Assembly (NCBI GenBank): GCA_023420415.1
Contig: JAEZWF010000023.1
Location: forward strand, 124,001-188,000
Length of the DNA stretch: 64,000 bases
Direction: 5' to 3'
Source: Actinomycetes bacterium
Lineage (GTDB): Bacteria; Actinomycetota; Actinomycetes; Actinomycetales; Dermatophilaceae
This document shows, piece after piece, positions 32,849 through 41,082 of the stretch. The notes beneath the pieces were generated by a model that was not told where the DNA came from, did not search any database, and saw only the letters and a list, made by a program, of their open reading frames with translations. How positions within the stretch are numbered: the stretch's first letter is position 1; the number at the start of each line of letters is the position of its first letter. The position numbers were made by a program, and so were the translations under genes.

Positions 32849-33814
32849 ATGGCTGGCACCGACCCCGCCCTCGTGACCCAGATGCGCACCGCTGCTGCGG
32901 CGCTCGCCGACGCCCTCGACGGCGACGCACGGGCGAGCCTCACCACGACGCTCGACGACCCGGCATACCGGCAGTGGCGCTATCTGCCCGGCCCGCGCGA
33001 CGGGGCCCTCCTCGCCGACATGACCGACGCCCAGCGCGGCCTCGCCTTCGCCCTGCTCGACACCGGGTGCAGCGCGGCCAGCCGCGACACGGCACGCGCC
33101 GTCATCGACCTCGACATCGTGCGTCGCGAGCTCGGCGGTGGCGACCCGCAGCCGGGCGACGACCGGTTCTGGTGGCGCGTCATCGGCGACCCCGCGAACG
33201 ACGAGGCGTGGGCCTGGCGGGTCAACGGCCACCACCTCGCGGTGCACGTCACGGTGGTCGGCGACCAGGTCACGGTGACGCCGAGCTTCTTCGGGTCCGA
33301 GCCCGCCACCGTGCTCTCCGGCCCCCGCCAAGGCCTGCGCGTCCTCACCGCCGAGGAGGACCTCGCCCGCGACCTGCTCGAGAGCCTCGACGACGACCAG
33401 CGCACCGTCGCCGTCACGAGCGACGCGGCCCCCGACGACATCCGCACCCGCAACGACCCGGTCGCCGACGCGTCCGTCATCAGCGGCGGCATCGCGCACG
33501 CCGACCTGCGGCCCGAGCAGCAGCAACGCCTGGCCGCCCTCGTGCAGCACTACTTCGGGCGCACCCCCGAAGTCGCAGCTCGGGACGCCTGGGACCGCGC
33601 CACCCGGGCAGGTCTTGACGAGGTCCGCTTTGCCTGGGCGGGTGGGCCCGGACGCGGCGAGCGCCACTACTACTCGGTGCTGGGTCCGACCTTCCTGCTC
33701 GAGTACGACAACACCCAGGACGACGCCAACCACATCCACAGCGTGTGGCGCGACCTGCGCGAGGACTTCGGCGGCGACCTCCTGGCCGCCCACTACGCGG
33801 CGGCCACCCACTGA
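32849..33814 (+). CDS. DUF3500 family protein
   Basis: A 321-residue protein of the DUF3500 family, function unknown. Characteristic parts are PAYRQWRYLPGPRDGALLAD near the N-terminus, WAWRVNGHHLAVHVTVVGD in the centre, VTPSFFGSEPA, and HYYSVLGPTFLLEYDNTQDD with HIHSVWRDLREDFGGDLL at the end, where the family's conserved His, Asp and Asn lie. ATG at 32849 is seven bases after -10-like TAGGGT (32836-32841), giving a leaderless transcript; GTG at 32840 is an in-frame alternative. Confidence 0.88.
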   Translation: MAGTDPALVTQMRTAAAALADALDGDARASLTTTLDDPAYRQWRYLPGPRDGALLADMTDAQRGLAFALLDTGCSAASRDTARAVIDLDIVRRELGGGDPQPGDDRFWWRVIGDPANDEAWAWRVNGHHLAVHVTVVGDQVTVTPSFFGSEPATVLSGPRQGLRVLTAEEDLARDLLESLDDDQRTVAVTSDAAPDDIRTRNDPVADASVISGGIAHADLRPEQQQRLAALVQHYFGRTPEVAARDAWDRATRAGLDEVRFAWAGGPGRGERHYYSVLGPTFLLEYDNTQDDANHIHSVWRDLREDFGGDLLAAHYAAATH

Positions 33815-33820
33815 CGAGAC

Positions 33821-33851
33821 GTATGCCGCGGAGCCCAGCCACGCGGCATAC
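33821..33851. terminator. Octamer-derived bidirectional terminator
   Basis: GTATGCCGCG at 33821-33830 and its complement at 33842-33851 form a 10-bp stem around an 11-base loop. It sits in the 42 bases between the convergent DUF3500 and SDR genes. Confidence 0.6.
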
Positions 33852-33856
33852 CTCGG

Positions 33857-34636
33857 CTAGCGCTTGCGGCGCCGACCCGGACGGTGCGCCGACGCGGCGT
33901 TGGCGCGCACGATCGGACGCGGGATCACGCGCAGGGCGGTGACGATCGCCTTGTACTGCGGTCCGGGCACGGAGACGACCTTGCCCTTGGCGACGTCGTC
34001 GAGGGCGTCGCGCACCAGGCGGTCGGAGTCGAGCCACATGAAGTCGGGGATGCCCGACATGTCGAGCTTGGCGCGGTCGTGGAACTCGGTGTGCGTGAAC
34101 CCCGGGCACAGCGCTGTGGCCGTGACGCCGCTGCCCTTGAGCTCGCTCGCTAGCCCCTCGGTGAAGACGGTGACGAACGACTTGGCCGCCGAGTAGGTGC
34201 CGGAGGCGATGAACGAGGCGACCGAGCTGACGTTGACGATGGCGCCGTGGCCGCGCTGGCGCATCGCGTTCGCGGCGGCGTGCGACAGCACCATCACGGT
34301 CCGGGCGAGCACGTCGAAGACGGCCTCCTCGGACTCGATGGCGTTGTCGAGGAAGCGTCCCTTGAGCGAGTAGCCCGCGTTGTTGACGAGCAGGTCGACG
34401 GGGCGGGCCTGGTCGGCGAGGCGCTCGGCGACCTTGCCGGTCTCGGCACGGTCGGACAGGTCGGCCACGAGGATCTCGGTGCCGACCCCATAGGTGGCCT
34501 GCAGCTCGTCGGAGACGTTCTCCAGCCGCGCCCGGTCGCGCGCGACGAGGACGAGGTCGTGCCCGCGCTCGGCCAGCTGGTGCACGAACGACAGGCCGAT
34601 GCCGGCGGTTGCTCCGGTCACGAGGGCAGTGCTCAT
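33857..34636 (-). CDS. SDR family NAD(P)-dependent oxidoreductase
   Basis: A 259-residue short-chain dehydrogenase. The nucleotide-binding TGATAGIGLSFVHQL is at residues 7-21, NNAGYSLKG near 86, and the catalytic Ser with YSAAK near 140-156 (VASFIASGTYSAAKSF). The basic C-terminus HRPGRRRKR is unusual. ATG at 34636 is six bases after the -10-like TACGGT, so the transcript is probably leaderless, and the octamer CGGCATAC overlaps this -10. The substrate is unknown. Confidence 0.9.
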   Translation of the reverse strand: MSTALVTGATAGIGLSFVHQLAERGHDLVLVARDRARLENVSDELQATYGVGTEILVADLSDRAETGKVAERLADQARPVDLLVNNAGYSLKGRFLDNAIESEEAVFDVLARTVMVLSHAAANAMRQRGHGAIVNVSSVASFIASGTYSAAKSFVTVFTEGLASELKGSGVTATALCPGFTHTEFHDRAKLDMSGIPDFMWLDSDRLVRDALDDVAKGKVVSVPGPQYKAIVTALRVIPRPIVRANAASAHRPGRRRKR

Positions 34637-34703
34637 GGGCCCACCGTATGCCGCGCGGCCGGGTCCTGTCGTGGCGCGCACCACCGGCTGGACACCCGTC
34701 GCA

Positions 34704-34759
34704 TCCGACCAAAGTCGGAAGCGCCCACGGGCAAGGTCAATCTGTCGGCGGATCCGCCG
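34704..34759. promoter_or_regulatory. Two CCGAC/GTCGG dyads between divergent genes
   Basis: TCCGAC-CAAA-GTCGGA at 34704-34719 and the perfect 18-bp palindrome GTCGGCGGATCCGCCGAC at 34742-34759 share a half-site core. They lie between the SDR (minus) and the secreted hydrolase (plus), so one regulator could bind both. Confidence 0.4.
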
Positions 34760-34840
34760 ACCCGGCATCAGCGGCAAGGGTGGAGGGGCACGACGAACGA
34801 CGACACCGACACGACACACCTGACGCAAGGAGACCTCGTC

Positions 34841-36166
34841 ATGCCAGGGCCAACGCCTGTCCGCCGCCGGACCACCCTCGCCGCCACCACCGTGCTCGCG
34901 CTCGGCGCCACGCTCGCCGCACCGGTCACCGCCCAGGCAGCCGACCGCCCGGGCGACCACCCGGCCGACCGGACCGTGCCCGAACGCGTCGCGGACAGCC
35001 TCCGGTGGCCCGGTCCGCTGACCGCACCCGACGCTTGGCCGGCCGAACGCCTGAGTCCACGCTCGGCCGCCCCGGGCGGAGCCGCGTCGGCCACCCTCCA
35101 GGAGGCGGTGCAGGGTGTCGTCGACGACGGCGCGGTGGGCATGTCGGTCCGCGTCGACAGCGCATCGGGGACCACGGCGGCCGCCGCCGGGCGCCGCGAC
35201 ATCGCCCGCAAGGCACCGGCCAAGACGAACAGCCCGTTCCGCGTTGCCAGCAACACCAAGATGATGGTGGCCACCACCGCGATGCAGCTCGTCGAGGACG
35301 GCACCTGGTCGCTCGACACCACTGTCGAGGACGTGTGGCCGGGCCTGATCGGCGCACGCGGGTCACAGGTCACCGTGCGCAACCTGCTGCAGCACTCCTC
35401 CGGGCTGCCCGACGGCGTCTCGCCGCTGATCGTCGCCAACGCGGGCGGCGACGTGACGATCAACGGCGCAGCGAAGGCGCTCGCGGCCGACTACGAGCCC
35501 GAGCAGGTGCTGCAGGCCGCCCTCGCCCAGCCGTGGCTGTTCGAGCCCGGCACCCGGGCCGTCTACTCCAACACCGGCTACATCGTGCTCGGCATGCTGC
35601 TGCAGAAGCAGACCGGCCAGCCCCTCGCCCAGCTCCTCGAACAGCGCATCTTCACGCCGGCCGGGATGCAGCACACGCGTTACGCGACGACCCCCAAGCT
35701 CACCGGCAACTCCCTCATGGACGTCCTCAAGAGCGACGGGGAGGCGATCTCCCTCAACCGGTTCGACCCCGAGCTGTTCGCCGCGGCGGGAGCCGTCGTC
35801 TCCACCACCGAGGACCTCGGCGACTTCACCCGCGCCCTCATGACCGGCCGGCTCGTGTCGAAGCAGACGCTCGCCACCATGCAGCAGACCCGCAAGGTGA
35901 CCACGGCCGTCGGACCCGACGGCACGGCATACAGCATCGACTACGGCCTGGGCATCTACCGTCTCCCCGACCCGTGCCAGCCGGGCTCGTTCCTCTGGGG
36001 TCACGACGGCGCGACCTTCGGCACGCTGAGCTTTGCGGTCAGCTCGGCCGACGGGACCCGTCAGGTCAGCGCGGGCTGGAACGGCCGCTACATCAACACC
36101 GACGGCTCCACTCCCTACAACCCCGACGACGCGCTCGCCCCGGCGTTGCTGGCCAGCTGCGGCTGA
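34841..36166 (+). CDS. Secreted serine hydrolase, D-Ala-D-Ala carboxypeptidase/class C beta-lactamase fold
   Basis: A 441-residue exported protein. A signal peptide (RRRTTLAATTVLALGATLAA, ending near AQA) leads to a propeptide-like linker and then the penicillin-binding fold. The catalytic SxxK is SNTK within RVASNTKMMVATTAMQL near residue 142, the YxN motif is YSNTGY near 246 and the third motif HDGATFG is near 388. ATG at 34841 follows a strong AAGGAG eight bases upstream. It may trim peptidoglycan, or be a beta-lactamase or esterase; these cannot be separated from sequence. Confidence 0.88.
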   Translation: MPGPTPVRRRTTLAATTVLALGATLAAPVTAQAADRPGDHPADRTVPERVADSLRWPGPLTAPDAWPAERLSPRSAAPGGAASATLQEAVQGVVDDGAVGMSVRVDSASGTTAAAAGRRDIARKAPAKTNSPFRVASNTKMMVATTAMQLVEDGTWSLDTTVEDVWPGLIGARGSQVTVRNLLQHSSGLPDGVSPLIVANAGGDVTINGAAKALAADYEPEQVLQAALAQPWLFEPGTRAVYSNTGYIVLGMLLQKQTGQPLAQLLEQRIFTPAGMQHTRYATTPKLTGNSLMDVLKSDGEAISLNRFDPELFAAAGAVVSTTEDLGDFTRALMTGRLVSKQTLATMQQTRKVTTAVGPDGTAYSIDYGLGIYRLPDPCQPGSFLWGHDGATFGTLSFAVSSADGTRQVSAGWNGRYINTDGSTPYNPDDALAPALLASCG

Positions 36167-36187
36167 CCCCTCGTTAGGGTTGCGGTC

Positions 36188-36973
36188 GTGCGCATCGCCA
36201 CCTGGAACGTCAACTCGATCCGCTCCCGCATCGACCGTGTGGAGGCGTGGCTGCAACGCACCGACGTCGACGTCCTGGCGATCCAGGAGACCAAGGCCAC
36301 GGACGAGAAGTTCCCCTTCGACCGGTTCCGGGCGCTCGGCTACGACGTGGCCCACCACGGCCTCAACCACTGGAACGGCGTGGCCATCGTGTCGCGCATC
36401 GGCATCGACGACATCGAGCCGTCCTTCCCCGACGCGCCCGGCTGGGGCGAGCCACCCGTCGTCGAGGCGCGAGCCCTCACCGCCACGTGCGGCGGCATGC
36501 AGCTGACCTCGGTCTACGTGCCCAATGGCCGCAACATCGCCGACCCCCACATGGACTACAAGGTCGCCTGGCTCGAACGGCTGCGAGCTCGCGCGGCCCA
36601 GCGGGTCGCGGCGGGCCAGAGCGCGGCGCTGCTCGGCGACTGGAACATCGCACCCCAGGACGACGACGTCTGGTCGATGGAGTACTACCTCGACAAGAGC
36701 CACGTGTCGCCGCGCGAGCGTGCCGCGTTCCAGGGGTTCCTCGACGACGGTTACGTCGACGTGGTGCGACCGCACACCCCCGGCCCGGGCGTCTACACCT
36801 ACTGGGACTACACCCAGCTCGCCTTCCAGAAGCGTCGCGGCATGCGGATCGACTTCATCCTCGGCACCCCGGCGTTCGCCGCGCGCGTCGAGGGGGCGGC
36901 GATCGACCGCGAGGAGCGCAAGGGCAAGGGCGCGTCCGACCACGCCCCCGTTGTCGTGCAGCTCGCCGACTGA
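36188..36973 (+). CDS. xthA: Exodeoxyribonuclease III
   Basis: A 261-residue AP endonuclease and 3'-5' exonuclease of base-excision repair. Catalytic motifs: RIATWNVNSIRSR at the start, LAIQETKATDEKFP with metal Glu, VYVPNGRN, LLGDWNIAPQDDDVW with Asp and Asn, RRGMRIDFILGTPAFA and the terminal SDHAPVVVQL. GTG at 36188 is exactly seven bases after -10-like TAGGGT (36175-36180), so translation probably starts leaderless. It lies 21 bases after the hydrolase stop. Confidence 0.95.
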   Translation: MRIATWNVNSIRSRIDRVEAWLQRTDVDVLAIQETKATDEKFPFDRFRALGYDVAHHGLNHWNGVAIVSRIGIDDIEPSFPDAPGWGEPPVVEARALTATCGGMQLTSVYVPNGRNIADPHMDYKVAWLERLRARAAQRVAAGQSAALLGDWNIAPQDDDVWSMEYYLDKSHVSPRERAAFQGFLDDGYVDVVRPHTPGPGVYTYWDYTQLAFQKRRGMRIDFILGTPAFAARVEGAAIDREERKGKGASDHAPVVVQLAD

Positions 36974-36990
36974 CCTCTGGCGGTCGCTAA

Positions 36991-37007
36991 CTTACTCTTG
37001 GTAAGGT
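36991..37007 (+). promoter_or_regulatory. Operator-like dyad over the hydrolase -10 element
   Basis: CTTAC (36991-36995) and GTAAG (37001-37005) are separated by five bases. The -10-like TAAGGT at 37002-37007 overlaps the right half, six bases before ATG at 37014. A repressor here would block a leaderless transcript. Confidence 0.45.
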
Positions 37008-37013
37008 GGCGGG

Positions 37014-37892
37014 ATGAGCCGTCCGAGAACGTTCACCGTCGCCGCCCCTGACGGGGTCCTCCTGCGGGTCGAGGAGTATGCCGCGCAGTCGCCCGCCGCC
37101 GACGGCCCACTCGAGTCGGCGCCCACCGTGGTGCTCGCGCACGGCTGGACCCTCACGCGGCGGTCCTGGCTCCCGGTGGCCGAGCGTCTCGTCGGGCAGG
37201 GCGTCCGGGTCATCGCCTACGACCAGCGCGGGCACGGCCAGTCCTCCGCACTGAGGGACCAGCCGACCGTGCGCCAGCTCGGTGATGACCTCTACGCCGT
37301 GCTCAATATCGTTGCACCGCAAGGGAAAGTTGTGCTCGGCGGACACTCGATGGGTGGCATGACGATCATGGCGTATGCCGGTCGCCACCCTGTCGACTTC
37401 GGCGACCGGGTCGCCGGTGTGGTGCTGGTCGCGACCTCCGCCGGTGAGCTGATGCGCTCCCTGCCGCCGGTCGAGGCGGCATTCATGCGCATCGCCGCCC
37501 GGATGCCGCGGATCGCGGCCGGCCGGGCCATCACGGTCTCGGCTCAGCGCAAGCTCCTGTTCGGTGACGTCGCCGACCCCGAGCACGTCCGGCTCACGCG
37601 CGACCAGGTCGCCGCCACGTCGCTACCCACCCTGGGCCGGTTCTTCAGCGCCCTGGGCCGGCACGACGAGGCCGAGGCCCTGGCCCAGCTCGCGGACACA
37701 CCCACCGTCGTCCTTGCGGGTGAGCGCGACAAGCTCACCCCCGCAAGCCACGCGGAGCGCATCGGCGAGCTCGTGCCCAGCGCGCGGGTCGAGGTGCTGC
37801 CGGGCCGGGGTCACATGCTCATGTACGAGGCGACCGACGACGTCGTCGCGGCATTCGAGTCAGTGCTGGCGGCGCAGCCCGAGCGCCACTGA
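37014..37892 (+). CDS. Alpha/beta hydrolase
   Basis: A 292-residue cytoplasmic alpha/beta hydrolase. The oxyanion region AHGWTLTRRSW is near residue 42, the catalytic Ser in VVLGGHSMGGMTIMAYAGRH near 108, the acid probably Asp in LAGERDKLTPASH, and the catalytic His in LPGRGHMLMYEA near the end. The start ATG lies six bases after TAAGGT. Its last 33 bases overlap the end of the convergent MFS gene at 37860. The substrate is unknown. Confidence 0.9.
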   Translation: MSRPRTFTVAAPDGVLLRVEEYAAQSPAADGPLESAPTVVLAHGWTLTRRSWLPVAERLVGQGVRVIAYDQRGHGQSSALRDQPTVRQLGDDLYAVLNIVAPQGKVVLGGHSMGGMTIMAYAGRHPVDFGDRVAGVVLVATSAGELMRSLPPVEAAFMRIAARMPRIAAGRAITVSAQRKLLFGDVADPEHVRLTRDQVAATSLPTLGRFFSALGRHDEAEALAQLADTPTVVLAGERDKLTPASHAERIGELVPSARVEVLPGRGHMLMYEATDDVVAAFESVLAAQPERH

Positions 37893-39488
37893 CACCAGCG
37901 CGGCCACGCCCGCGGCCACGGCGGCCCCGGCGAACACCGTCTGCACCTGCACGAGCCCGGCTCCGAGCAGGGCGTCGGCATCGGTCTGGTCCGGCAGGTC
38001 CGCCACGGCCAGGTAGTAGCGGTGCAACCCGATCGCCGTGAGCAGGGCCAGCCCGACCACCATGCCGACCATCCGGGCGACGACCACGAGCGACGAGGCA
38101 ACGCCGTGCGCGTCGTCCGGCGCGGATGCGAGGGCGACGTTGTTGACCGGCGCCAAGGTGGCTCCGACGCCCAGGCCGACGAGCACGAGAACCACTGTGG
38201 CCCAAGGTGATTCGAGCGAACCGTCGCCCCAGCGGCTCATGGCACCGAGACCCACCGCAGCCACCGCCAACCCGGCCACGCAGACGACCCCTTCGGGCAT
38301 GCGGCGCAGGGCCCAGCCGCCCACCAGCGCCCCGACGGGCACCGCGACGAGGAACCGCACCAGCACCAGCGCGGCCTCGGTCTGCGAGTCGGTCAGGGTC
38401 AGCCGGGCCAGCACGGGCACGTCGACCACGACGGCAACCAGGGCCACCCCGACGAGCAGGCTCACGAGCAGCCCGGCTCGGGCGCGGCCACGCACGACGT
38501 CCCGGGCGACGAGCGGCTCGGCTGCGACCCGGTGGCGCCAGAGGTATGCCGCGGCCGTCACCACCGCGACGGGCAGGAGGGCGTAGCCCCAGGGCCCCAC
38601 GACCTCTCGCTCGGGGTCGCTCGCGGCGAAGGTCAGTACGAGGCAGCCCAACGCGGTGCCGAGCAGGAACGCACCCGGCAGGTCGGCCCGGCTCAGCACG
38701 GGCCAGGCGCCGACCAGCGCGAGCACGCCCCAGACCACCGCGAGGGCGAGCGCGACCACCCCGATCGGGGTGAGGAGCCGGGCGGTGTGGCCCTCGAAGG
38801 GCACGAACGGCACACCCAGCGTGACGTCGGTGACCAGGCGTTCGGGCGCGGCCAGGGCCAGGCAGCCCACGACGACGGCAGCCACCGCGACGACCGACAC
38901 CAGGACACGCGGCCGGCTCGGCCGCCGACCGCCCACGACCACCACCAGTCCGGCGAGCAGCAGGCCCGCGACGGCGTTGAGCCAGAAGATCGCCCGCCAG
39001 TCGGCCACCGCCAGGACGAGCGCACCGAGCACCGGCCCGAGGACGCTGCCCAGCTCCTGCACCGCGCCCACGACCCCGAGGGGCGTGCCCCGACGTCCGG
39101 GCGGCCACAGGTCGGCGACCAGCGCCAGCGTCGCGGGCACGAGCCCGCCCCCGCCGACGCCCTGCAGCACCCGGCCGCCGACCAGCACCGGCAGCTCCAC
39201 GGCAACCGCCGTGATGGCCGACCCGAGCACGAAGACCATGAGACAGACCAGCAGGATGCGTTGCCGCGCAACGAGATCCGCGAGCCGGCCGATGAGGGGC
39301 AGCACCGCGATGTAACCCAGCAGGAAGCCGGAGATGATCGGCGTCGCCCGTTGCAGCGCATCGATCCCGAGGCCGACACCGGTCATCATGTCGGTCAGCG
39401 CGAGGACCACGACGTAGGTGTCCGCCGCTGCCAGCGCCACGGCGACCGAGGCGGTGGCGAGCAGTGCCCTAGGGGCGGGTGATCGCAA
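37860..39488 (-). CDS. MFS exporter of the LprG-associated P55 (Rv1410) type
   Basis: A 542-residue MFS protein with about 14 membrane segments. The lprG-type lipoprotein gene just upstream overlaps it by 20 bases, and this pairing is the hallmark of the mycobacterial LprG-Rv1410 lipid export unit. The N-terminal half has IGRLADLVARQRILLVCLMV (MFS motif A) and GRVLQGVGGGGLVPATLALV, with DRAIFWLN-like DWRAIFWLNAVAG after it. TTG at 39488 (RSPAPRALL) is the best start because lprG ends at 39469, though a later start in the same frame is possible. The last 33 bases overlap the convergent hydrolase. Confidence 0.85.
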   Translation of the reverse strand: MRSPAPRALLATASVAVALAAADTYVVVLALTDMMTGVGLGIDALQRATPIISGFLLGYIAVLPLIGRLADLVARQRILLVCLMVFVLGSAITAVAVELPVLVGGRVLQGVGGGGLVPATLALVADLWPPGRRGTPLGVVGAVQELGSVLGPVLGALVLAVADWRAIFWLNAVAGLLLAGLVVVVGGRRPSRPRVLVSVVAVAAVVVGCLALAAPERLVTDVTLGVPFVPFEGHTARLLTPIGVVALALAVVWGVLALVGAWPVLSRADLPGAFLLGTALGCLVLTFAASDPEREVVGPWGYALLPVAVVTAAAYLWRHRVAAEPLVARDVVRGRARAGLLVSLLVGVALVAVVVDVPVLARLTLTDSQTEAALVLVRFLVAVPVGALVGGWALRRMPEGVVCVAGLAVAAVGLGAMSRWGDGSLESPWATVVLVLVGLGVGATLAPVNNVALASAPDDAHGVASSLVVVARMVGMVVGLALLTAIGLHRYYLAVADLPDQTDADALLGAGLVQVQTVFAGAAVAAGVAALVSVALGLRRQH

Positions 39489-40170
39489 CGGCCTGCGGCA
39501 GGCTGGTCAGGCGGACGGTGTAGGTCGCGGTCGAGCCGGCGTAGAACGGCCCCTTGAGGACGACGGAACGCAGCTCGTCGCCCTCGTCGGTGACCCCGTA
39601 GGTGATGTCGAAGGTGCCGTTGCGGTCGCCGATGACGAACAGGTCTGCCACGGCGTCACCCGGCACCTTGCCGGTGAAGGTGTCGAGCACCGCAGCGCCG
39701 TCGCGGGTGCGGCCACCGGCCCTGAGGTCGGTGGTGTCGCCGACAAGGCTGGTGACGCCGGTCTGGGTGTCGAAGAGCTGGGCCGGGTTGGGCGCGCCGT
39801 AGGTCTTGGGGTCGATCTTGTTGTAGCCCGGCGTGAAGAACTTCAGGTAGACGTCCTGCTCGACCGCGATCACCTCGACCGTGCCGGTCACTCCGTTGAT
39901 GGTTGCGTTGAGGGTGCCCTTGAACGACGGCGGCGTGAAGAGCCCGGTCCCCTTGGCGCCCGACACACCGATCGCCTTGCTGGGCAGGCCGTCGGAGGAG
40001 AGCTCGAAGCTCACGGCCGGCGCCTTCTCGAGCGCCGCCCGGGCCGCGGCCAGTCGCTCGGCCGGTGGCTGGTCCGCGGCCTTCTTCTCCGCGCCACCGC
40101 TGCACCCAGCCAGGACCACCGCTCCCGCCACGACGCCGGTTACGACGCCCGTCACTACCCCTCGACGCAT
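39469..40170 (-). CDS. lprG: LprG-family (LppX_LprAFG) lipoprotein
   Basis: A 233-residue lipoprotein. The signal peptide MRRGVVTGVVTGVVAGAVVLAGCSGG has lipobox LAGC, and the mature part starts GGAEKKAADQPP. The LprG fold is suggested by SFELSSDGLPSKAIGVSG, GLFTPPSFKGTLNATING and VEVIAVEQDVYLKFFTPGYN. The protein would shuttle lipids or lipoglycans to the wall with the adjacent P55-like exporter. ATG at 40170 is exactly seven bases after TAGCGT, so it is probably leaderless; the GTG at 40179 is less likely. Confidence 0.88.
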   Translation of the reverse strand: MRRGVVTGVVTGVVAGAVVLAGCSGGAEKKAADQPPAERLAAARAALEKAPAVSFELSSDGLPSKAIGVSGAKGTGLFTPPSFKGTLNATINGVTGTVEVIAVEQDVYLKFFTPGYNKIDPKTYGAPNPAQLFDTQTGVTSLVGDTTDLRAGGRTRDGAAVLDTFTGKVPGDAVADLFVIGDRNGTFDITYGVTDEGDELRSVVLKGPFYAGSTATYTVRLTSLPQAVAITRP

Positions 40171-40241
40171 GGCCCCCACGCTATCGGCCGGGGAGCGCTC
40201 CCCATGGTCGCCACGCGATCGCGTCCCTACCGTCGTGGCTC
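40171..40241. promoter_or_regulatory. Divergent promoters of lprG and the NlpC/P60 gene
   Basis: TAGCGT on the minus strand lies seven bases before the lprG ATG, and TACCGT at 40228-40233 on the plus strand lies eight bases before the NlpC/P60 ATG at 40242. The two envelope genes thus share a 71-base region and both would be leaderless. Confidence 0.5.
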
Positions 40242-41078
40242 ATGCGAACCACCACGCCGAGGCGCCGACGCCTCCTCACCACCGCTGTTGCCACCCTGGG
40301 CCTCGTCGTCGTCCCGGCCGCCGCGGCCTGCGTCGCGCACGCGGCTGCGGCCGACACCGCCACCGGAGTCGTCAACACCAAGGGCGACCCCGGTCCGCGA
40401 CTCACGGTCCGCGAGCGCCCCACCTCGGCCTCGGCCGCCGTCGGCTCACGCGCCGACGGGGCGCGCATCACCATCGTCTGCCAGACCTACGGGCAGAGCG
40501 TCACCGGCACGTATGGCACGAGCCGGGTCTGGGACAAGGTCGCCTCCGGCGGCTTCGTCAGCGACGCCTACGTGCGCACCGGCTCCGACGACCTCGTCGC
40601 CCCGCTGTGCCCGGGGACGAGCACCTCGACCAGCGCCCGGGTCAAGGCCACCATCGACGCGGCGAAGTCGATGACGGGCAAGTACCCCTACTCGTGGGGT
40701 GGCGGCAACTACGCCGGACCGACGAAGGGAATCTGCTGCAGCCCCAGCGGAATCGACGACCGGCAGACCGTGGGCTTCGACTGCTCCGGCTTCATGGAGT
40801 ACGCCTACTACCAGGGTGCCGGGCTGCGCCTGTCGAGCACGTCACGCAGCCAGTACGCCGACGGACCGCGCAAGCCACTGTCCACGCTGAAGGCCGGCGA
40901 CATGGTGTTCTGGTCCGACTCGAGCCGCTCGGCCAGCCGCATCCACCACGTCGCGCTCTACATCGGGGACGGCAAGATCGTCGAGGCCAACCGGGTGAGC
41001 GGCCCGGACGTGCGGGTCCGTGCCTTCTCGACGCGCGAAGCCGGAGTCATGCCCTACGTCGTGCGCCCCATCCGCTGA
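40242..41078 (+). CDS. Secreted SH3b-NlpC/P60 peptidoglycan endopeptidase
   Basis: A 278-residue exported protein. The signal peptide (RRRRLLTTAVATLGLVVVPA) ends near HAAA. An SH3b-like domain follows (LTVRERPTSASAAVGSRADG, VWDKVASGGFVSDAYV), then the NlpC/P60 domain: catalytic Cys in VGFDCSGFMEYAYYQG near residue 184, His in IHHVALYIGDGKIVEA near 242. It would cut wall peptides between D-Glu and the dibasic residue. Two adjacent cysteines (ICCSP) precede the catalytic one. ATG at 40242. It is convergent with the SMP-30 gene, four bases away. Confidence 0.9.
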   Translation: MRTTTPRRRRLLTTAVATLGLVVVPAAAACVAHAAAADTATGVVNTKGDPGPRLTVRERPTSASAAVGSRADGARITIVCQTYGQSVTGTYGTSRVWDKVASGGFVSDAYVRTGSDDLVAPLCPGTSTSTSARVKATIDAAKSMTGKYPYSWGGGNYAGPTKGICCSPSGIDDRQTVGFDCSGFMEYAYYQGAGLRLSSTSRSQYADGPRKPLSTLKAGDMVFWSDSSRSASRIHHVALYIGDGKIVEANRVSGPDVRVRAFSTREAGVMPYVVRPIR

Positions 41079-41082
41079 CCGC

